Assembly: GCA_964645835.1 (NCBI GenBank)
Contig: CAZYDG010000060.1
Coordinates: 1-64,000, forward strand
Reading direction: 5' to 3'
Source of the DNA: CAZBME01 sp964645835
GTDB lineage: Bacteria > Desulfobacterota > Syntrophia > Syntrophales > UBA8958
DNA: 64,000 nucleotides
How positions within the stretch are numbered: position 1 is the stretch's first letter; each line of letters opens with the position of its first letter. The notes under the pieces were generated by a model, which ran no database searches, was not told where the DNA came from, and saw nothing but the letters and a program-made list of their open reading frames with translations. The translations under genes and the position numbers were made by a program. Positions 17,051-25,205 of this stretch are shown one piece after another.

Positions 17051-18116
17051 GAAGGTCCTGGTCGCCATGAGCGGCGGTGTAGATTCTTCAGTGGCCGCGC
17101 AGTTGCTCGTCGAGGCGGGTTATACCGTTGCGGGCGCAACCATGTGCCTGGGCGTCGAGGAGGACGGAGACCGGACGCGCTGTTGCGGCCGGGATGCCGT
17201 GGACGATGCGCGGCGGGTCTGCGACCGCTTGAAGATCCCGCACTACGTCATGGATTATGCCGGTGAAATGCAGGAGAAGGTCATCGATAAATTTGCAGCG
17301 GAATATCTTCGGGGTCGGACGCCCAACCCCTGCGTCGACTGCAATCGGTACCTGAAATTCGGTTCTCTTCTGGCCAAGGCAAAGGCCATCGGTTTTGATG
17401 GTCTCGCCACGGGCCACTATGCCCGGATCGAATACGACGGGGGCGAATGGCAACTGCTGAAATCCCGAAACGCCGACAAGGACCAGACCTATTTTCTGTA
17501 CCCCATTGCCGCTGCCGATCTGCCGTCCATCCTCTTCCCACTGGGCGACCGGACGAAGGACGAAGTCCGGGGGCTGGCCCGAAAGATCGGTTTGCCTATT
17601 GCCGAAAAGGCCGAAAGCCAGGATATCTGTTTTGTAACCTCTGGCGATTACCGTCAATTCATTTTGGCCTGGGAAGGATCAAACGGTCCGGGCGTGACCG
17701 GCGACCTGGTCGATAAAAGCGGCCGGGTCCTGGGTCGGCACCGGGGGATGCTTTATTACACCATCGGTCAGCGGAGCGGCCTGGGGATCAGCGCCCCGAC
17801 GCCTCTTTACGTAATCGGTATTGATGCGGCACGAAACCGCATCATTATTGGTGAAAAAGGAGATCTCATGGCGCGGGGTCTGTGGGCGGCAGATTTGAAT
17901 TTCCTGACGGAGCCCCTTCCGGACGAAATGGAGGCCAAGATCCGATATCGGAAGAAACCGGCCCGCTGCCGGATAGAAAAAATCGGTGAACGGCTGCGCA
18001 TTCTATTTGCCGAACGCCAGGAATCCATAACACCCGGCCAGGCTGTTGTCCTTTATGAAGGGAATCGTGTGTTGGGCGGCGGGGTGATCGAAGAGGTGAT
18101 CCATGACATTGATTGA
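17043..18116 (+). CDS. mnmA: tRNA 2-thiouridylase MnmA
   Basis: A 357-residue enzyme that thiolates U34 of Lys, Glu and Gln tRNAs. It has the PP-loop SGGVDSS at residues 10-16, the first catalytic cysteine C100 in NPCVDCNRYLKFG, a GLATGHYARI block, and the second cysteine in ESQDICFV. The frame is open upstream through the desulfurase gene, but the ATG at 17043 gives the standard N-terminus and overlaps the desulfurase stop by 8 bases, indicating coupled translation with its sulfur donor. Confidence 0.95.
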   Translation: MSEKVLVAMSGGVDSSVAAQLLVEAGYTVAGATMCLGVEEDGDRTRCCGRDAVDDARRVCDRLKIPHYVMDYAGEMQEKVIDKFAAEYLRGRTPNPCVDCNRYLKFGSLLAKAKAIGFDGLATGHYARIEYDGGEWQLLKSRNADKDQTYFLYPIAAADLPSILFPLGDRTKDEVRGLARKIGLPIAEKAESQDICFVTSGDYRQFILAWEGSNGPGVTGDLVDKSGRVLGRHRGMLYYTIGQRSGLGISAPTPLYVIGIDAARNRIIIGEKGDLMARGLWAADLNFLTEPLPDEMEAKIRYRKKPARCRIEKIGERLRILFAERQESITPGQAVVLYEGNRVLGGGVIEEVIHDID

Positions 18117-19008
18117 GAAAATACAAAAATTGAAGGCGGAACGAAACGCCGTTATTCTGGCGCATAACTACCAGGTCCCCGAGGTTCAGGACATTGCCGA
18201 TTATGTAGGCGATTCACTGGGGCTTAGCATCGAGGCCGCGAAGACAGAGGCGAAGGTCATCGTCTTCTGCGGCGTTCACTTCATGGCGGAAACGGCGAAG
18301 ATTCTCTCACCCCAAAAGACGGTTCTCCTCCCGGAAGAAAAAGCGGGTTGCCCTATGGCGGATATGATTACCGGTCTGCAACTCCGGGAGTTGAAGGCGC
18401 AACATCCTGCGGCGGCGGTCCTGTGTTATGTCAACACCTCGGCGGAAGTGAAGGCAGAGTGCGATCTGTGCTGCACATCGGCCAACGCCGTGCAGATGGT
18501 TAAGGAGGTTCTTAAGGACGAAAAGGAGATCATCTTCGCCCCCGATCAGTACCTGGCCGATTATGTAGCCACCCAGACGGGCAGAGAGTTCATAACCTGG
18601 CAGGGTTACTGCCCGACCCATGCGCGGATTTTGCCTGAGAACATCCTTGATCAGAAAGCCCTCCATCCGGAGGCGCCCGTTCTCGTCCATCCCGAATGTC
18701 CGCCGGAATTGATTCGTCTGGCCGACAAGGTGGCTTCCACGGAGGGCATGTGCCGCTATATCCGGGAATCGGAGGCTAAGGAATTCATCATTGCCACGGA
18801 ACGGGGCATCATCCACCGGATGGAAAAGGAAAATCCCGGAAAGGTCTTTTACCCGGCCTCCAAATTCGCCATTTGTCCGAATATGAAATACACAAACCTG
18901 GAAAAAATCCTCTGGTCCCTGGAGGATCTGGTTTACGAGATCACGGTTCCCGAAGGGATTATGAAACGGGCCAGAAGGAGCATCGAGCGGATGATTGGGC
19001 GAGCCTGA
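18103..19008 (+). CDS. nadA: Quinolinate synthase NadA
   Basis: A 301-residue enzyme of NAD biosynthesis that condenses iminoaspartate and dihydroxyacetone phosphate. Recognisable blocks are LAHNYQVPEVQDIADYVGDS, FCGVHFMAETAKIL, CCTSANAV, YCPTHARI, HPECPPE and FAICPNMKYTNLEKIL. The conserved cysteines hold a 4Fe-4S cluster. The gene overlaps mnmA by 14 bases. NadB and NadC are not in the window. Confidence 0.94.
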   Translation: MTLIEKIQKLKAERNAVILAHNYQVPEVQDIADYVGDSLGLSIEAAKTEAKVIVFCGVHFMAETAKILSPQKTVLLPEEKAGCPMADMITGLQLRELKAQHPAAAVLCYVNTSAEVKAECDLCCTSANAVQMVKEVLKDEKEIIFAPDQYLADYVATQTGREFITWQGYCPTHARILPENILDQKALHPEAPVLVHPECPPELIRLADKVASTEGMCRYIRESEAKEFIIATERGIIHRMEKENPGKVFYPASKFAICPNMKYTNLEKILWSLEDLVYEITVPEGIMKRARRSIERMIGRA

Positions 19009-19033
19009 ATCAAGCTGAAGCAAAAGAATAATT

Positions 19034-20170
19034 ATGAATAAGAAAAATACAGATTTAGTCGAAACAAAACACATTATCCTGGCTGAGCCGCCCCGGCCGC
19101 TAGTGATGGAATCAGGACGGACTTTGGGACCCGTCACCCTTGCCTATGAGACCTACGGGAGTCTCAACGCGGCGAAGGACAACGCAATCCTCGTTTGTCA
19201 CGCCTTGTCGGGAGACGCTCATGCCGCCGGCTTCCATGCCGGCGATAAGGAACCCGGCTGGTGGGACGGGATGATTGGACCGGGGAAGGCCTTTGACACG
19301 AACCGGTATTTCATCATCTGCTCCAATGTCATCGGTGGTTGCAAGGGCAGTACAGGTCCGTCTTCCATTGATCCTGGGACGGGCAAACCCTATGCCCTTG
19401 ATTTTCCAGTCATTACTATCGGCGATATGGTGAATGCCCAGCGCTTGCTCATCGACGCCCTGGGCATTGAACGGCTCCTTTGCGTTGCCGGCGGCTCCAT
19501 GGGGGGAATGCAAACCCTGCAGTGGGCGTCGTCATATCCTGAACGGGTCCGGTCGGCTATCCCCATTGCCACGGCTGTGAAACACTCACCTCAGCAGATT
19601 GCCTTCGACGAGGTGATCCGCCAATCGATCATGGCTGACCCGGCTTGGCGAAAGGGCAATTATTACGAACACGGCCAGCCTAAGAAAGGCCTGGCAGTGG
19701 CACGGATGATCGGTCACATTACCTTTATGAGCGACCAATCCATGGAAGAGAAGTTTTCCCGGAAGTTAAAACAGGATGGCTATAGCTTCAGCTTTACGGA
19801 GGATTTCGAGGTCGAGGGCTATCTCCGCTACCGCGGCGACAGCTTTGTGAAACGCTTCGACGCCAACTCTTATCTATACATCACGAAGGCCATGGACTAT
19901 TTCGATCTGTCGAATGGCTTGTTTATGGCCGATGCCGAAGCCGCCGGGGCCAAAACGGATGTTGACACCAAATTTCTGGTCATCTCCTTTACGTCCGACT
20001 GGCTCTACCCATCCTATCAGTCTCAGGAGATTGTCCGCCTCCTCAAAAAGCGGCGGATTGCGGCAACCTACTGCGATCTTCAATCGACATACGGCCATGA
20101 TGCCTTTCTCGTCGATATTGAGGAACAGACACGGCTGGTGAAGAATTTTTTGGGCAATATTAAGGTGTAA
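19034..20170 (+). CDS. metX: Homoserine O-acetyltransferase MetX
   Basis: A 378-residue alpha/beta hydrolase that activates homoserine for methionine synthesis. The nucleophile is S155 in AGGSMGGMQ. The acid is in FTSDWLYPS and the histidine in STYGHDAFL. The motif DSFVKRFDANSYLYITKAMDYFD is typical. Whether the donor is acetyl- or succinyl-CoA cannot be fixed by eye. MetW follows immediately, the usual pair. Confidence 0.92.
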   Translation: MNKKNTDLVETKHIILAEPPRPLVMESGRTLGPVTLAYETYGSLNAAKDNAILVCHALSGDAHAAGFHAGDKEPGWWDGMIGPGKAFDTNRYFIICSNVIGGCKGSTGPSSIDPGTGKPYALDFPVITIGDMVNAQRLLIDALGIERLLCVAGGSMGGMQTLQWASSYPERVRSAIPIATAVKHSPQQIAFDEVIRQSIMADPAWRKGNYYEHGQPKKGLAVARMIGHITFMSDQSMEEKFSRKLKQDGYSFSFTEDFEVEGYLRYRGDSFVKRFDANSYLYITKAMDYFDLSNGLFMADAEAAGAKTDVDTKFLVISFTSDWLYPSYQSQEIVRLLKKRRIAATYCDLQSTYGHDAFLVDIEEQTRLVKNFLGNIKV

Positions 20171-20232
20171 AACCACTTCCGACTTTGGAAGTTGAAGAAA
20201 TATTTCTTGTAAATGTAAACGAAAGCGGTACC

Positions 20233-20823
20233 ATGACAGTACGAAAACGTTTGGATCATCAAATCATATGCGACCTCGTAAATCCCCGAACCTGTATCCT
20301 CGATCTCGGATGCGGCGACGGTGATCTGATGGCGCTCCTCGTGCGGGAGAAAAACGCCGTTGTCCAGGGGATCGAACTCGACGGAGAGGCCGTGCAACGT
20401 TGCGTGGAAAAGGGCCTGACGGTCTTTCAGGGAGATATCGAAACAGGTCTGACCGATTTTCCCGATCAGTCCTTTGACGAAGTGATCCTGAATCAGAGTA
20501 TGCAGGAGGTCAAAAAAGTGGATGTCATCATCCGGGAATCCCTCCGCGTAGCGCGACGGGTCATCGTGGGATTTCCCAATTTTGCCCATCTGATATCGCG
20601 ATCGACTTTGTTTTTCCGGGGGAAAACTCCTGTGACATCGTCTTTGCCTCATTATTGGTACGAGACGCCCAATGTACGGTTTCTTTCTATCCGGGATTTC
20701 GATGATTTTTGCCGGAACAAGGGCCTGAAGATCCTCCAGACTGTTTACCTGGGCAAAGACAGGGTTGTGACCTGTTGCCCCAACTTGCTGGCCCGGAATG
20801 CTATTTATAGATTATCGAAATGA
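20233..20823 (+). CDS. metW: Methionine biosynthesis protein MetW
   Basis: A 196-residue methyltransferase-fold protein. The SAM-binding-type motif is ILDLGCGDGDLMALL, followed by GDIETGLTDFPDQSFDEVILNQSMQ and FPNFAHLISR with the family blocks LPHYWYETPNVRFLSIRDF. MetW accompanies MetX and is thought to support its activity. The ATG at 20233 has only a weak ribosome site; a TTG 48 bases upstream is in frame but gives an atypical N-terminus. Confidence 0.9.
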   Translation: MTVRKRLDHQIICDLVNPRTCILDLGCGDGDLMALLVREKNAVVQGIELDGEAVQRCVEKGLTVFQGDIETGLTDFPDQSFDEVILNQSMQEVKKVDVIIRESLRVARRVIVGFPNFAHLISRSTLFFRGKTPVTSSLPHYWYETPNVRFLSIRDFDDFCRNKGLKILQTVYLGKDRVVTCCPNLLARNAIYRLSK

Positions 20824-20851
20824 TAGATAAATATACCTTAAAGGAGTTTTT

Positions 20852-21241
20852 ATGAACAAACGCATCCTTGCTGTAGATGCCGTCCCGGCCGTCGGGCCTT
20901 ATTCTCAGGCTGTTGAAGCGGGAGGATTCGTGTTTTGCTCGGGCCAGGTTCCCATTGTTCCTGAGACGGGTGTTGTCATCACGGGCAATATCGGAGAGGC
21001 GACGGAACAAGCCCTGAAAAACGTACGAGCCGTCCTGGCTGCTGCCGGAGTCGGCCTGGAGCAGGTGATCAAAACCACAATCTATCTGACGGATATAAGC
21101 GACTTTCCTGCCGTCAACGAGGTTTATGGCCGGTACTTCCAAAAGGACCATCCGGCGAGAAGCACAGTGGCAGTTGCGGCCCTCCCGAAGGGCGCTGCTG
21201 TGGAAATCGAGGCCGTTGCAGTGGGGCCTGACAATCCATGA
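20852..21241 (+). CDS. ridA: RidA-family enamine/imine deaminase
   Basis: A 129-residue protein with the RidA signatures VGPYSQAVEAGGFVFCSGQ, NVRAVLAAAG and the substrate-binding arginine in HPARSTVAVAALPKGA, followed by VEIEAVAV. It hydrolyses reactive 2-aminoacrylate-type enamines made by PLP enzymes. AAGGAG lies 6 bases upstream, and the stop overlaps the hydE start as ATGA. Confidence 0.93.
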   Translation: MNKRILAVDAVPAVGPYSQAVEAGGFVFCSGQVPIVPETGVVITGNIGEATEQALKNVRAVLAAAGVGLEQVIKTTIYLTDISDFPAVNEVYGRYFQKDHPARSTVAVAALPKGAAVEIEAVAVGPDNP

Positions 21242-22281
21242 ACAAGGAAGACATCATCGCATGGCTTCGGGAAGAAAACGAACAAAAGCTTTCGACCCTT
21301 TGGCGCCTGGCCGATGAAATGCGCATCGCCCATGTGGGCAACCAGGTCCACCTCCGGGGCCTTATAGAGATCTCCAATATTTGTGTCCGCCATTGCGGCT
21401 ATTGCGGCATAAACGCTGAAAATCGTGGCATCAGCCGCTATCGCATGACGGAAGAAGAGATCATGGACTGCGTTCACCGTGCTGTGGATTTCGGCTATGG
21501 GACCGTAGTCATGCAGGCCGGCGAGGATTATGGGATCACAAGAGAATGGATGGCAGCGATTATCCGGCGAATCAAGACGGAGACGTCCATGGCCGTGACC
21601 CTGAGCCTTGGCGAACGGCCCGACGAGGATCTGGTCGCCTGGCGGGAAGCGGGGGCCAACCGTTATCTCCTGCGTTTCGAGACCTCCAATCGGAACCTTT
21701 ATAACCGGATCCATCCCCCACTGAGGAACAAGATATCGGACCGCTTTGCCATTCTGGCAAGGCTGAAAGTGTTGGGCTACGAAGTCGGCAGCGGCGTCAT
21801 GATCGGTATACCCGGCCAGACCTACGACGATTTGGCACGGGATATCCTCATGTTTAAGCAACTCGATCTTGATATGGTCGGTGTCGGGCCTTACATACTC
21901 CATCCCGACACGCCCCTGGGAAAAGAACAACCGCCTGCCCAGGCAGGCGAACAGGTTTCCAATGACGAGTTGATGACTTATAAGGCCGTTGCCCTGACGC
22001 GCCTCGTCTGTCCCGAGGCGAACATTCCCAGCACGACGGCCCTGGCCACATTGAACCAGATTGACGGCCGGGAATTGGGCCTTATGCGGGGCGCCAATAT
22101 AGTCATGCCCAACCTGACGCCCCCCAAGTACCGCGTCATGTATGAGATATACCCGAACAAGGCCTGCGTGGGCGAGACATCGGAAGCCTGTGCCTCCTGC
22201 CTGTCCCAGCGTATCCTGCGGATCGGGCGGACCGTTGGGTCCGGCCAGGGCGGTCGGCTTAAATCAAACCTTGAAAACTGA
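21238..22281 (+). CDS. hydE: [FeFe]-hydrogenase maturase HydE-type radical SAM protein
   Basis: A 347-residue radical SAM protein. The cluster motif C49-x3-C53-x2-C56 lies in LIEISNICVRHCGYCGIN. Also present are VVMQAGEDYGITREWM, LSLGERPDEDL, LRFETSNRNLYNRIHPP and VMIGIPGQTYDDLA, matching HydE rather than biotin synthase. HydE helps build the H-cluster dithiolate bridge. HydF, HydG and hydrogenase structural genes are not in the window. A PylB-like function is the main alternative. Confidence 0.85.
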   Translation: MNKEDIIAWLREENEQKLSTLWRLADEMRIAHVGNQVHLRGLIEISNICVRHCGYCGINAENRGISRYRMTEEEIMDCVHRAVDFGYGTVVMQAGEDYGITREWMAAIIRRIKTETSMAVTLSLGERPDEDLVAWREAGANRYLLRFETSNRNLYNRIHPPLRNKISDRFAILARLKVLGYEVGSGVMIGIPGQTYDDLARDILMFKQLDLDMVGVGPYILHPDTPLGKEQPPAQAGEQVSNDELMTYKAVALTRLVCPEANIPSTTALATLNQIDGRELGLMRGANIVMPNLTPPKYRVMYEIYPNKACVGETSEACASCLSQRILRIGRTVGSGQGGRLKSNLEN

Positions 22282-22298
22282 TTCAACTAGCTGAACTA

Positions 22299-22922
22299 AT
22301 GAGACTTATTCCCAAAGAAATTCATTTCTCCGACAACTTTGAAAAGCTGGCCGATAAAATCGAAGCCGGGGGGAAGCTTTTGGTGGAAATATTAGACGAC
22401 TTTTCCGATCTGGATGCAAAGTCCTTCAGGATGAAGGAAATCGAGCACGAAGCGGACGACATCGCCAATATCATCTACAAGGATCTTCATGCCACTTTCA
22501 TTACACCCCTGGACAGGGAGGATATCTTTGCTCTGGCCAACACCATGGACAATATCATGGACATGATCGAATCGGCGGTCACCAAGATGCAAATGTATAG
22601 GATCAAAAAGCCCGTTCCGGAGCAGATCAACCTGGCCATACTGCTTCATCGTTCTATAGTCCTGGTCAGCAGGGCCATTCACGGCATGCGGCATCGAGGC
22701 GACAATGCGCATCATATCCTGGCGCTCTGCATTGAAATCAATTCCCTGGAAAATGAAGCAGACACGACTCTTCGGCAAGCCCTCCTCCGGCTTTTCGAGA
22801 CGGAAAAAAACGTCATGGAGCTCATCAAATCCAAAGAGATCCTTGAGGATATCGAAAACGCTACGGATATTTGTGAAGATGTTTCAAATATTATCGAAGG
22901 TATTATTTTAAAGTACGGTTAG
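22299..22922 (+). CDS. PhoU-like (DUF47) phosphate transport accessory protein
   Basis: A 207-residue all-helical protein of the DUF47/PhoU-like family (MRLIPKEIHFSDNFEKLADK, KEIEHEADDIANIIYKDLH, ITPLDREDIFALANTMD). Such proteins usually accompany a Pit-type phosphate transporter gene, which is absent here. The last base of the final codon region meets a repeat element: the first bases of the repeat complete the TAG stop, so the C-terminus may have been trimmed by that insertion. Confidence 0.85.
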   Translation: MRLIPKEIHFSDNFEKLADKIEAGGKLLVEILDDFSDLDAKSFRMKEIEHEADDIANIIYKDLHATFITPLDREDIFALANTMDNIMDMIESAVTKMQMYRIKKPVPEQINLAILLHRSIVLVSRAIHGMRHRGDNAHHILALCIEINSLENEADTTLRQALLRLFETEKNVMELIKSKEILEDIENATDICEDVSNIIEGIILKYG

Positions 22923-23175
22923 GCTGTTGAAAAATGTCCATTCCGCGCTTTAGCGGGGACCTCCCCCTGCACCCCCTCCAGAGGGGGACACGTCTGCTAT
23001 GCTTAGTCTGTAGTCCAGCCCTTCAGGGCTGCGATAAACAGAAACTGGCCTGAAGCCCTGCGCGCTGCATTTGCTTCAAGAAAAGGGATGAAGCTACATC
23101 ATTCCTCAGCTTTTGTGCGCCTTGCATCTGGGCATTCCGGATCAGGTCCGGGACAGGCTTTTGAACAGCCTGTCC
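22921..23175. repeat. Dispersed repeat element, copy A
   Basis: It begins AGGCTGTTGAAAAA and ends near TTTTGAACAGCCT. The core contains the CCCCCTGCACCCCC block shared with the elements at 41533-41682 and 55840-55917. The right part of this copy is the reverse complement of the left part of the 41533 copy (GCCCAGATGCAAGGCGC). It lacks coding capacity, as expected of a MITE-like repeat. The remaining bases to 23266 hold nothing recognisable. Confidence 0.75.
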
Positions 23176-23266
23176 AAAATCGAGTATTTCAAGAACTTGC
23201 TAAGCACTGACGAGTTTTGGCCCCCTGCCATTGACTTCTGAGCAATCAGTGACTATACATTTTTGT

Positions 23267-23293
23267 ATCAAAATTGGGGGGAACAATTTTGAT
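23267..23293. promoter_or_regulatory. AT-rich perfect inverted repeat upstream of the sigma-54 activator
   Basis: ATCAAAATTG and CAATTTTGAT form a 10-bp perfect stem around GGGGGAA, followed by a T-rich tract. It is either a weak terminator for the upstream operon or a protein-binding site about 125-150 bases before the activator gene, the usual distance for enhancer sites. Confidence 0.45.
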
Positions 23294-23375
23294 GTATTTT
23301 TTTATACGATTTTGTTTAATTTGAATTCATTGATATATTGTTCATTTATGTACAATATTGTTGCATTTTCCTCAT

Positions 23376-23393
23376 TTGGTATAAGATATGCTT
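23376..23393 (+). promoter_or_regulatory. Candidate sigma-54 promoter of the activator gene
   Basis: TTGGTATAAGATATGCTT has GG and GC exactly 10 bases apart, the sigma-54 -24/-12 spacing, though other positions match weakly. A palindrome, ACAATATTGT, lies just upstream at 23352-23361. Predicted transcription starts about 12 bases before the first ATG. Confidence 0.35.
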
Positions 23394-23416
23394 AATATAT
23401 TTATAAACATCTCTGA

Positions 23417-24973
23417 ATGGATATTATCATGAGTGATCATAACTATGAAGAACTGGCCGCCCTGCATGCCATAGCCAAGATACTGGCTCAACCCTGGGAT
23501 TTAAGAGATCAGCTTGAGCAGGTTCTGGCCGAAATGAATAAAAGGTTGGGGATGGAACGGGGTATGATTTCCCTCCTGAACCGTGACGATGGTGAAGTAT
23601 GGCTGGAGGTTGCTCATGGCGTCAAACTCGAAGGCCTTGAAATCTCATATCAAATGGGTGAAGGAATTACCGGTAAGGTTGCCCAGACGGGCCGCCCCAT
23701 GGCCATTCCCATCCTCGGCAAAGAAGCACTCTTTCTGGATCGCACCGGCGCCAGACGGTTTCTGAATCGGGACGAACTATCTTTTCTTTGTGTCCCCATA
23801 ATTTATGATTCCCGAGTTGTTGGTATCATGTCGGCAGATAAAGGGTACAAAAATGTTTCAAACCTGGATGGAGAGCTGACAATTTTGTCCTCTGTTGCCG
23901 AACTCATTGCGAAGGCGGTTCATATATTGGCTTTGGAAGAGGAAAATCGCCGCCTTAGAAAGATGATCGATCAGGTCAAGACTCCTTCAACGGATATCAT
24001 AGGGCATTCCAAAGGGATGCAGGAGGTTTTCGGTCTGATCAGTCATGTAGCCGACTCCAGCACCACCGTTATAATAAATGGCGAAACGGGTACCGGCAAA
24101 GAACTCATTGCCAAGGCTATTCATATGAACAGCCCCCGCCGCAATGGCCCTTTAATCCAGGTCAATTGCGCCGCCATACCTGATACCCTGATTGAAAGCG
24201 AACTCTTCGGACATGAGAAGGGTGCTTTTACAGGAGCCCTGAGACAGCATCGGGGGCGGTTTGAAGAGGCCAACAACGGCTCTATTTTCCTGGATGAAAT
24301 ATCGGAACTTTCAGCCGCAGCCCAGGCAAAACTGCTCAGGGTTCTTCAGGAGAGGCAGTTTCAACCCCTGGGTTCGCCCCGTTTGGTCAAGACGGACGTT
24401 CGCGTCATGGCGGCGACGAATCGCCGTCTGGAAGACTGTATCGCCGCCGGGCAATTTCGTAATGATCTGTATTATCGCCTAAGTGTCTTTCCTATCTACT
24501 TGCCGCCCCTGCGTGAACGCGGCAATGATATCATCCTCCTGGCCGATCATTTTGTTCTGAAATATGCCAAAGAAATTGGAAAACCCGTGAAAAGGATATC
24601 CACAGGGGTCATCGAGGCATTCTTGACCCACAAATGGCCCGGCAACGTCCGGGAGTTGGAAAACTGCATTGAACGGGCGGTCATCCTGGCCCAGGGTGAT
24701 TCCATAGAAATGATGCATCTTCCGCCCTCCCTGCAAACAAGAACACGGGATGGAGAAAAAAAGGAAACCGGGCGTTTCAATGCCGTCATCGAGGCCCAGG
24801 AACGCTCCCTGATTATCGATGCCTTGAAGGAAACCAAGGGTAACCAGAGCAAGGCTGCGAAACTGTTAGGTACTACTAAACGTATTATTCAGTACAAAAT
24901 CCAGAAGCTGGAGATTGACCCCAAGAAGTTTAATTATAAAAAAAGAGGAGTTGCGACGGAAATAATCCAATAA
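23417..24973 (+). CDS. NifA-type sigma-54-dependent activator (GAF-AAA-HTH)
   Basis: A 518-residue enhancer-binding protein. An N-terminal GAF domain (about 15-180) is followed by a sigma-54 AAA domain with Walker A GETGTGKE near 222, the sigma-54 contact loop GAFTGA near 268, and FLDEISELS. A C-terminal Fis-type helix-turn-helix (KGNQSKAAKLLGTTKRIIQYKI) ends the protein. It activates sigma-54 promoters, and one lies just downstream before the glutamate synthase operon, so ammonium-assimilation control is likely. An ATG 12 bases later (MSDHNYEEL) is an equally possible start. Confidence 0.9.
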   Translation: MDIIMSDHNYEELAALHAIAKILAQPWDLRDQLEQVLAEMNKRLGMERGMISLLNRDDGEVWLEVAHGVKLEGLEISYQMGEGITGKVAQTGRPMAIPILGKEALFLDRTGARRFLNRDELSFLCVPIIYDSRVVGIMSADKGYKNVSNLDGELTILSSVAELIAKAVHILALEEENRRLRKMIDQVKTPSTDIIGHSKGMQEVFGLISHVADSSTTVIINGETGTGKELIAKAIHMNSPRRNGPLIQVNCAAIPDTLIESELFGHEKGAFTGALRQHRGRFEEANNGSIFLDEISELSAAAQAKLLRVLQERQFQPLGSPRLVKTDVRVMAATNRRLEDCIAAGQFRNDLYYRLSVFPIYLPPLRERGNDIILLADHFVLKYAKEIGKPVKRISTGVIEAFLTHKWPGNVRELENCIERAVILAQGDSIEMMHLPPSLQTRTRDGEKKETGRFNAVIEAQERSLIIDALKETKGNQSKAAKLLGTTKRIIQYKIQKLEIDPKKFNYKKRGVATEIIQ

Positions 24974-25118
24974 GTAATGATACATTTATGTGCTTTCTTT
25001 GCTTCCATAAGTACATTATTGTTCATTTTCATTAACGGAAAGCGTCCCAACCCTGCCTATTATGCCAATTGGTCCAAAATATCGGGAAGCTATAATGATG
25101 TTTTCACAGAGTAGCTCA

Positions 25119-25134
25119 TGGCATTATTTTTGCT
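25119..25134 (+). promoter_or_regulatory. Sigma-54 promoter of the glutamate synthase-glnN operon
   Basis: TGGCATTATTTTTGCT matches the -24/-12 consensus (TGGC and TTGC) with GG and GC 10 bases apart. Transcription would begin near 25145, about 60 bases before the first gene. The adjacent upstream gene encodes a sigma-54 activator. At 25011-25027 a sequence resembling the palindromic site before that activator gene recurs (ACATTATTGT against ACAATATTGT). Confidence 0.72.
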
Positions 25135-25205
25135 AAACTGAATCTCCATGCTTTGAGCAAGTTGCTGTTTTTGACTGAGCATTTATCGAAAGAGAGGATT
25201 TTTTT

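Noticed and set aside
24974..25205. Archaeal NrpR operator (GGAA-N6-TTCC) before glutamate synthase
   Set aside because: No exact match; GGAAAGCGTCCC is close in look but has the wrong spacing.
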